The notes under the pieces: model-generated
What the model saw: the letters and a program-made list of their open reading frames with translations, nothing else
What the model was told of the DNA's origin: nothing
The model's database searches: none
Position numbers and translations under genes: made by a program
Shown here: positions 58,134 to 64,000 of the stretch, in pieces
Layout of the letters: each line of letters begins with the position of its first letter
Numbering within the stretch: the first letter of the stretch is position 1
DNA from: Takakia lepidozioides
Taxonomy: Eukaryota; Streptophyta; Takakiopsida; Takakiales; Takakiaceae
Direction of reading: 5' to 3'
DNA: 64,000 nucleotides
NCBI GenBank assembly: GCA_030704615.1
Contig: CM060733.1
Location: forward strand, 34,164,001 to 34,228,000

Positions 58134-58353
58134 GAAGAGACCTGCAGTTAAATTACAGTAGCTCGGTATTCTTCCTTTTCGTCAACAACAAATGTCATTG
58201 CAGGTAAGTGTTGATCTGCAGAAATGAAGCTGCATCTCTCTACGCAAAATGATTCCTTTGAAAACGAACCAGTGAGCAGTCAGCAGTCAGCAGTCAGCCG
58301 AGAAATGGAAAATTGCGGATGGGTATGAGATTCCGACAGAGCACACAGTCAGC
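58134..58353. other. Upstream region of the GNAT gene
   Basis: Contains three tandem CAGTCAG units (about 58273-58300). No promoter motif could be assigned. Confidence 0.4.
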
Positions 58354-58581
58354 TTGCTTCCCAAGATACCCGCATTCATACTACAGTGCCAAGAGCACCC
58401 CCAAATGGTTTACGGCATCCCATTCGTGCCGGTGGGAGGTGAGCGATTCTCCTTGTGCAACATGGAAGCTGGGCTTGTAGATGTGGGCCCAATGGACGAT
58501 TCCACGCCTGGAAAGAGGCCGAGCATTGTGGTGCAGATGTGCAAGAAAAATCCAGCCAATTGCCAGGGAATTGGAGTGTAG
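58354..58581 (+). CDS. Unrecognised small ORF
   Basis: 75 codons, MLPKIPAFILQCQEHPQ..., with a Pro/Gly-rich centre and four Cys. No family recognised. It lies divergently upstream of the GNAT gene and may be part of an unidentified transcript or chance. Confidence 0.2.
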   Translation: MLPKIPAFILQCQEHPQMVYGIPFVPVGGERFSLCNMEAGLVDVGPMDDSTPGKRPSIVVQMCKKNPANCQGIGV

Positions 58582-60353
58582 ATGCAACGTACTTGGCTGT
58601 CTCTTTCCTAAAGTTCAAGTAGCGACCTAACCCATAACCCACATGTAGAGCGTGTTTTCTGTGTGGAGTGCAATTGTTGAAGGGGCCCACCTACAGTTAG
58701 GCACCCAATAGGCACATTTATGCTGTCTATTTTAGGTGCCCACTAACAGTTGCACTACTAGCTTGGACTATTGGAGCACCTCACTAACTGAACGAGAGCA
58801 GTTTGACATGAAACTAACAGCATGAACTAGGACCTTTCAGCTAATGGGGGTGTCTGACTTCCTCACCAGGTTGACTAGTCATCTCCTACTCTCTTCATTT
58901 CCAGAGTAAGTTGTCTTGGAAAAAGAGCTTCCTGGGAAAGGTATGGCAACTACACCTTGCGAGCTTCAACATGAGCGCAAGGTGGAGGTCTAAGTTTCCC
59001 TTCTTCTCTATACAGTTATGCAGTGTGCAGACATGAGAAGAACTGAGTGTATCTTGTCCTCTGTCAAGGCATTTTAATCTGTTGTTGTCTATGCTGTGCA
59101 AGTTGCGTGGACTCTGCTGTCCTTCTTCTGCGTGTAGAAGTGAAGCGTGGAGGCTGAGGACGTTATCTCAACTACCGCACAAATGGTGCACTAACGATGT
59201 GCTAGTGGGGCAGCATGACTGGGTGTCAGCCCCCTTACATTCAAGGGCTTCAAAACTGCAAATTCGGAGCTTCTGTTTTGTTTAGTATGTCTTCTTGTTG
59301 AACATAAGCAAAATCAACCACCGGCATGCATGGAAGACCTGGCTCTTTGGCCCACAAGGTGTATTTAAGGTTGACCCAAACGCTAGATTTGAATCTGCAT
59401 GGACCACCACCAGGATGTGAATTTAATTGCATAGTACACACACACCAGTGATAAAGTGTGGAGCTTGTCATGACATAGTTCCTTAGAAATTGACCATTGA
59501 AACCATGGAAATGCCTGCATCCTCATCTCACTGGCCACATTGTGTTGAGTTGCACCTAAAATTCTCCAAACTTCCTACAGACACTTCCTATAAACTTCCT
59601 GTGTTGTCTGATTCCTTTTCTTTCATCATTTTCTGCGTTTGGTTTTTGTCTTCCAACCAGGACTCCTGCTGAATATCAACCAGTCATTGTTGTATGCATC
59701 CAAGCATCAAAATCAGACAGTGGAAACATCTACAATTTCAATGAAAAATAAAGAACTCATGCATTTGCCACTGGGCTGATCCAAAATGCATCTCCAATCA
59801 GGTAAAGGAGACATCGATTACAAACTCTCAAAAGTCTTTCATGGTTATGATGCCATCTCACAAAGCTGTGCTGGAGGATCTTCCCATACATACCACCTAC
59901 TCAAGGAATGCCAGAAAAAGGCCCTGCAAATTTCATGAACAGGACTTTATGGCCAATTCAATCATGCCAGTAGTCGAGAGAAAGAATTGGAGGTCCCTAC
60001 TGTACATTCTGTTAAAGCAAATGATGGTTAACAAGAACTGTAGACATTCCAAAGATATAGACTTGGTGAGACTCTGCCCATTTTTTATCCACACTGTACA
60101 ATCAACAAACATTTGTTTCTTCATTACCTTCTTCACCGTGTACCTTGCCAACATGAACACCTCACTGCCTATATAACTGCCAAGCTGAAAGTAGTGAACA
60201 TTCCGATCCACCCTCCCTCTTGATCTTGACTTTCCCTCTCTGCTGCTTTCCCCACCCTCAAAGCCCTTTGCTAGGAAGGGATTAGGGCTCCACATACCCA
60301 CTTCCTCGAAACAATTGTAACAGCTCAATTAAAAAATTAACAAATGGATAGCC
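58582..60353. other. Intergenic, no gene recognised
   Basis: No domain, RNA gene or clear repeat. The right end is probably 3' UTR of the membrane-protein gene that follows. Confidence 0.45.
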
Positions 60354-61463
60354 TTACAAGGAAGTCAAATGTGTAGAATCATACACATGGGGCCTATCTA
60401 CAAAAATGTGCATGTCAATGCTCTCAGGGCCAGTGGACTTACATAGGAAGTAGAACACAGAGATCATGATAGCATCAAACAGGTACACAAAGGAATGCAT
60501 GAATACAAGTAGGGGAGCTTCCCACATTTTGGAGAGAATGTTTTCAGACGACAGACTGGTCTTGGCGAGGATGTGATACTCAAACAAAATGTCCAATAAG
60601 GTCCCATTCACGTTGGTCACAAGGAATAACAAAAGCGCCACTTGCATTTTCCCTTTGATGATAGACATGCTCTTGACAAGGGCCCCACCACCATAGCACT
60701 CCTCTAGAACAGAGATGACATATGCCAGGTTGCACACGACATCCATATACGCGAATCCCAAAGACAATGCGAGTCCAAAAATGATGGCTCCCACAAACCC
60801 TGCTGCAATAGCGGGAGAACTCGCTGCAATGCCAGAGCCCAAGCAGAGTATCAAAAGGCTGATAAAGGCAGCTGCAAACGCCAGAAAGATTGAGCAAGAC
60901 CAGCAGAAAGTCACCATCAGGCGCTCCCACACCTTGCGAACCATACCTAGAATGGCTCCAAATGAAACTTTCTTGCCCGTATACGTGCACGCAACAATGT
61001 ACGCTACTCCTGCCTTGAACAAAGGTGAGAATATCGCAGAAATTGGCATAGCAATTACGTTGGATAATATGATCTCCGACATTCTTCCATAAAAAATCTT
61101 ATGGGACGGATTTTGGATCCTCAGCTCTGCGGCAAACTCAAGCTGTTTAGCCAGCCAGTGCATGAGAGGGATCTTTAGCAGAACATGAGAGAGAACAATA
61201 ACAGAGAGAGGGGTGGCAAGAGCTGCTGCCATTGAAGTCAACAGATTGGAATGTTTTCTAAGGATCCTGGTAGAATGTTGGAGGATGTCCAGCATTTGGA
61301 GCGACGGAGGAACTTCGGTATAGCCGGGCATCCCACAACTCTCCCTATCCTCTTTACTCTCCAAAAGCCTGTCTGCCACGTAACTTTCTCCTGCATCCTG
61401 TTCTCTTGCGTCTGATACGCTTTCCGCCATTCCCATTTCTCTTCCTTCCAAGTGCCTCTCCAT
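60354..61463 (-). CDS. Plant-specific multi-pass membrane protein (PTHR33133-type family)
   Basis: 369 aa, one exon, intact. About 70 hydrophilic N-terminal residues (acidic, many Glu/Ser) lead into roughly six hydrophobic segments: about 73-96, 130-160, 182-210, 216-252, 272-295 and 316-342. Motifs include LQMLDILQHSTRILRKHSNL before the first segment, LFKAGVAYIVACTYTGKKVS after the second and LSLGFAYMDVVCNLAYVISV in the fourth. This layout is that of a widespread plant family often annotated 'polyadenylate-binding protein 1-B-binding protein' or simply 'transmembrane protein', whose biochemical role is unknown. An endomembrane location is likely, and no signal peptide is evident. The start is the first Met of the frame; Met10 or Met12 would also work. 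Confidence 0.88.
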   Translation of the reverse strand: MERHLEGREMGMAESVSDAREQDAGESYVADRLLESKEDRESCGMPGYTEVPPSLQMLDILQHSTRILRKHSNLLTSMAAALATPLSVIVLSHVLLKIPLMHWLAKQLEFAAELRIQNPSHKIFYGRMSEIILSNVIAMPISAIFSPLFKAGVAYIVACTYTGKKVSFGAILGMVRKVWERLMVTFCWSCSIFLAFAAAFISLLILCLGSGIAASSPAIAAGFVGAIIFGLALSLGFAYMDVVCNLAYVISVLEECYGGGALVKSMSIIKGKMQVALLLFLVTNVNGTLLDILFEYHILAKTSLSSENILSKMWEAPLLVFMHSFVYLFDAIMISVFYFLCKSTGPESIDMHIFVDRPHVYDSTHLTSL

Positions 61464-62514
61464 CTTGCACCTTGATCTCCAGACGCTTCCGAAACAACTA
61501 CCAAGGAGTAAAGTTTCTCATGTCTCTAGATCCTCAAAGCAGAACCCACCTTCCAAAATCAGATCAATGCACAACACACTGCAGATATCCCTCTCTTCGA
61601 TCAAACCCACCTTCGTCTCCTCCAAACGGAAGATCCTTGACAAGCTCCTCGTGCAATAATGTGAGCGGGCATCAAGCGGGTCAACACGTCAACACTGGCA
61701 CCGTCACGAGAGAGCTCCGAGAGGCCTTACAACCCTAATTGCTAACGTACGAGGCATCTCACTACACACTATGTACGTACAAAGTACTACTATACATTAC
61801 ATATTGCACAACTGGGCTGAATTTCTACATTCAACACAATTTATAACTTATTTTCTTCATATCCATTTAGCTTATTGTTGGCTCTGCTTTATTGGCAGAC
61901 TTTGCGGAGACATGCAAGTAAATGGAGAGAATGTGGTCAAAGGACCTTACACTGTGTCAAGGCTCTGATTGGTGTGTTGTGCTGAGTCATGCTGCCTAGT
62001 CTTACCTTCCTCTTATGTTGTGCCAAAACAAAGCAAGAGAGCCTATTGCCGTTTGAGGCTTGTTGTAAAGAGGAGACTAGGCATCAGTGTCAAAATCGCT
62101 AAGGGCGAAGACCCTGGTGTGCCTTCGCCTGGTGTCACCTCCTCTCCTTTGTTCACAACTCGTTCCTGATGTGCCTTCTCTAGGTAAACCTCTCTCAAGT
62201 TATATCTATTATATTGATCAACTTATGAGAAACAAATGGATGAATATTTAAGTTTATCATGGATGAAAGTAGATTTCAAATTTATTGACAAAGAAGAACA
62301 TAGATAAACATTCCATAGATACACATTCTATATGTCACTGGATTCTTGAATGGCCGCTCTCGCATCACTTTCTGCACTAGTAGCTTGCTCTCCCTGCTAT
62401 AGGGTTATTTGAGGGTCTGGCCCTCTCTTCTTGACTCAGTATGGTCTTCTCCTTGATTGCCTCCTTCATCATATTAGGAGGACGATTGTCTCTTGTTCAC
62501 TGTTCCAGATATCT
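61464..62514. other. Upstream region of the membrane-protein gene, intergenic
   Basis: No recognisable gene. It includes the presumptive promoter of the minus-strand gene at 60354-61463. Confidence 0.45.
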
Positions 62515-62635
62515 CCTACACGGTTTGTCGTGTGATTAGGCCTCATGGAAGTGTTGGGGCTTGTAAAGGGTTTAATTTTTTCCCTTCAATAATTCTGAAA
62601 TAAAGCTCCAAGGGCCATATTCCACTAGCCCCTTG
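62515..62635 (+). repeat. Third copy of the subterminal repeat seen near 23.4 and 28.7 kb
   Basis: CACGGTTTGTCGTGTGATTA, GGCCTCATGG, TTTTTTCCCTTCAATAATTC and AAATAAAGCTCCAAGGGCCA match 28690-28790 on the same strand and 23340-23480 on the other. It is a dispersed family of unknown class. Confidence 0.7.
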
Positions 62636-62649
62636 TTCTAGTGGACAAC

Positions 62650-62760
62650 TGACGGTTGAACCACCAGTCATTTAAGTTAGCGCAATTGGAGAATGCTTTG
62701 AGTGCCACCCATATGATACTGGTCAAATTATGTTATGGATATGGTATGTTGTTCTCCCCC
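62650..62760 (+). mobile_element. SINE family 2 head
   Basis: GTTAGCGCAATTGGAGAATG, GAGTGCCACCCATATGATAC and TGGTCAAATTATG match the tRNA-like head of the SINE at 22905-23122 on the opposite strand. The B box has lost one G. Confidence 0.55.
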
Positions 62761-63239
62761 ATTGTCCCATTAGCAAGCCTTCCCGGCAAGGTTATTGTGA
62801 AAGAGATTATTTTCTCCTGGCCACGAAGTCCTGTCTACAAGAAAGAAAGAGAATCTCTAAGCTAGGAAGCAGAGAGACTGAGCAAGAGAGGCCAAAAAGA
62901 CCTCCAAGTTGCAATAGCCCTTACAAGAACTACATGGAGAAATTGTCAAAAGAAAGCTGAATCTTAAAATTTCCCTTCCTAAACGATTTATGGTGCCTCC
63001 AGTTGACTTCTGGCTCCTCAACCTCCAAGGGAGAGTGCTTAATGCTGAGAGAACTTCCAACTTGCTAGGATATTGTCATTCCACCATATTGAAGAGGCAG
63101 ATTGTCTGGTGCAGCTTCTTCCTTCATTCCTCTCTTCCTCTAGTTCTCCTTCTTTTCCTCCATTTCTTCAAAGACTAGTCACCTAGTCACGACTCTCCGG
63201 CTCATGTGACAGTCACCACTTCAATCGCAGTCTAATTAT
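62761..63239. other. Intergenic, no gene recognised
   Basis: No domain recognised. Confidence 0.4.
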
Positions 63240-63689
63240 ATTTAACTTAGTCGAATAAACACCGCAACTACTTGTAACAACGATCCTAAAACTTCATCTC
63301 ATTTGTCTTTTAGATAGATGGTCATAAATGTATGTGTTCGATGGCAGAAGCCATAGTACTAGTCTTTCTATTAAGCATGGTAGTTTGTTTTGATCTATTT
63401 CGTAGCGTTATTGAGATCTCCCAAACCGCAAAGCCTCCGCCCGTGGTCTTGATACCTATGGAAATGTTGAGAAACTTAACTAGACTATACTGATATATTG
63501 AGCATAGTGAACAGGCCTGACTTAATAGGCAAACGGAAGGTCATTAACCTATGGACCGCAATGAACCGCATCTAAGCGATAACATGAGTCAAACACACAC
63601 TAAGAGACAAAACTAAATGATTGCAACAAGCTAACCAGCACTAAGCTAGTCGAAACTTAAGCCGCTGATTTAGGTCGTCTTTTCCAACA
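63240..63689 (-). repeat. Probable 3' LTR of a Ty1/copia element (left boundary not fixed)
   Basis: On the minus strand, the purine-rich GGTCGAGAGGGGG tract is followed by TGTTGGAAAAGACGACC, a typical copia LTR start, at 63689. The other end was not identified, so 63240 is only an estimate. Confidence 0.5.
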
Positions 63690-63736
63690 CCCCCTCTCGA
63701 CCTGATCAAGGAGAGTGTTGCATCTGAGACATGTAA

Positions 63737-64000
63737 TCATACTTGTGCGAGAGAGAGCACCCTAATATAACTCCGATGTCTCTCGAACTTTTGTCTACCA
63801 ACTTGTTTCGTGAATATATCAGTAGGTTATTCTTCTGTACAGATGAATTTCAGTGCTATCTCCCCCTCTAGCACCCTTTCACGAATGAAATGGTGCTTAG
63901 CTTCTATGTGCTTGGTGCATGAGTGGAAGATGGGATTCTTAGCGAGCTTAATAGCACCTTGATTATTGCAGTGAAGATGCACATCCAGCCTAGTAGGAAT
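63737..64000 (-). pseudogene. Ty1/copia RNase H C-terminus (continues past the window)
   Basis: The minus frame reads LDVHLHCNNQGAIKLAKNP, FHSCTKHIEAKHHFIRERVL, EGEIALKFICTEE, then a TAA stop, PTDIFTKQVGRQKFER. This is the end of a copia RNase H, where the ADIFTK-type box is universal. One in-frame stop marks it as inactive. The rest lies right of the window. Confidence 0.88.

Overview
The window is nuclear DNA of a land plant. The evidence is a PLS-class pentatricopeptide (PPR) gene, a 14-exon auxin response factor (ARF), a plastid-type GNAT acetyltransferase, a plant-specific multi-pass membrane protein, GT-AG introns, and plant-type Ty3/gypsy, Ty1/copia, LINE, SINE, hAT, CACTA and Tourist-like repeats. 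An ARF3/ARF4-like DNA-binding domain that keeps a PB1 domain, an extremely regular PPR array and dense nested repeats point to a seed-free lineage (fern, lycophyte or bryophyte). This is inference and the species cannot be named.

Layout: 1-2444 holds the 3' part of a PPR gene with an exact 303-bp period. 2445-15258 is intergenic, with tandem duplications, an intact hAT-type MITE (6498-7002) and a GC-rich, 62-bp-repeat promoter region. 15259-20506 is an intact ARF gene. 22.9-28.9 kb is a large TIR-bounded repeat structure around a degraded LINE. 29081-29755 is an intronless BTB gene. 31903-38761 is a decayed minus-strand chromovirus with LTRs, PBS and chromodomain. 38762-47712 is a plus-strand Ty3/gypsy element that carries a C5-cytosine methyltransferase between protease and reverse transcriptase and a PHD finger at the end of its integrase. 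47.7-53.4 kb is a nest of Tourist, CACTA, SINE and hAT elements, including a compound hAT structure with a perfect target-site duplication. 54312-58133 is a four-exon minus-strand GNAT gene with LINE debris in its last intron. 60354-61463 is an intact minus-strand membrane-protein gene. The right edge holds a copia fragment.

The host genes are unrelated to one another and seem simply scattered. The most interesting object is the retrotransposon at 39-47.7 kb. Its reading order is gag - protease - DNA methyltransferase - RT - RNase H - integrase - PHD finger, so it joins a chromatin 'writer' and a putative chromatin 'reader' in one element. This copy is broken by frameshifts and stops, so the architecture, not activity, is the claim. 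Methyltransferase-bearing retrotransposons have been reported from dinoflagellates and charophyte algae (from memory, unchecked). I know of no description of one that also has a PHD finger in a land plant.
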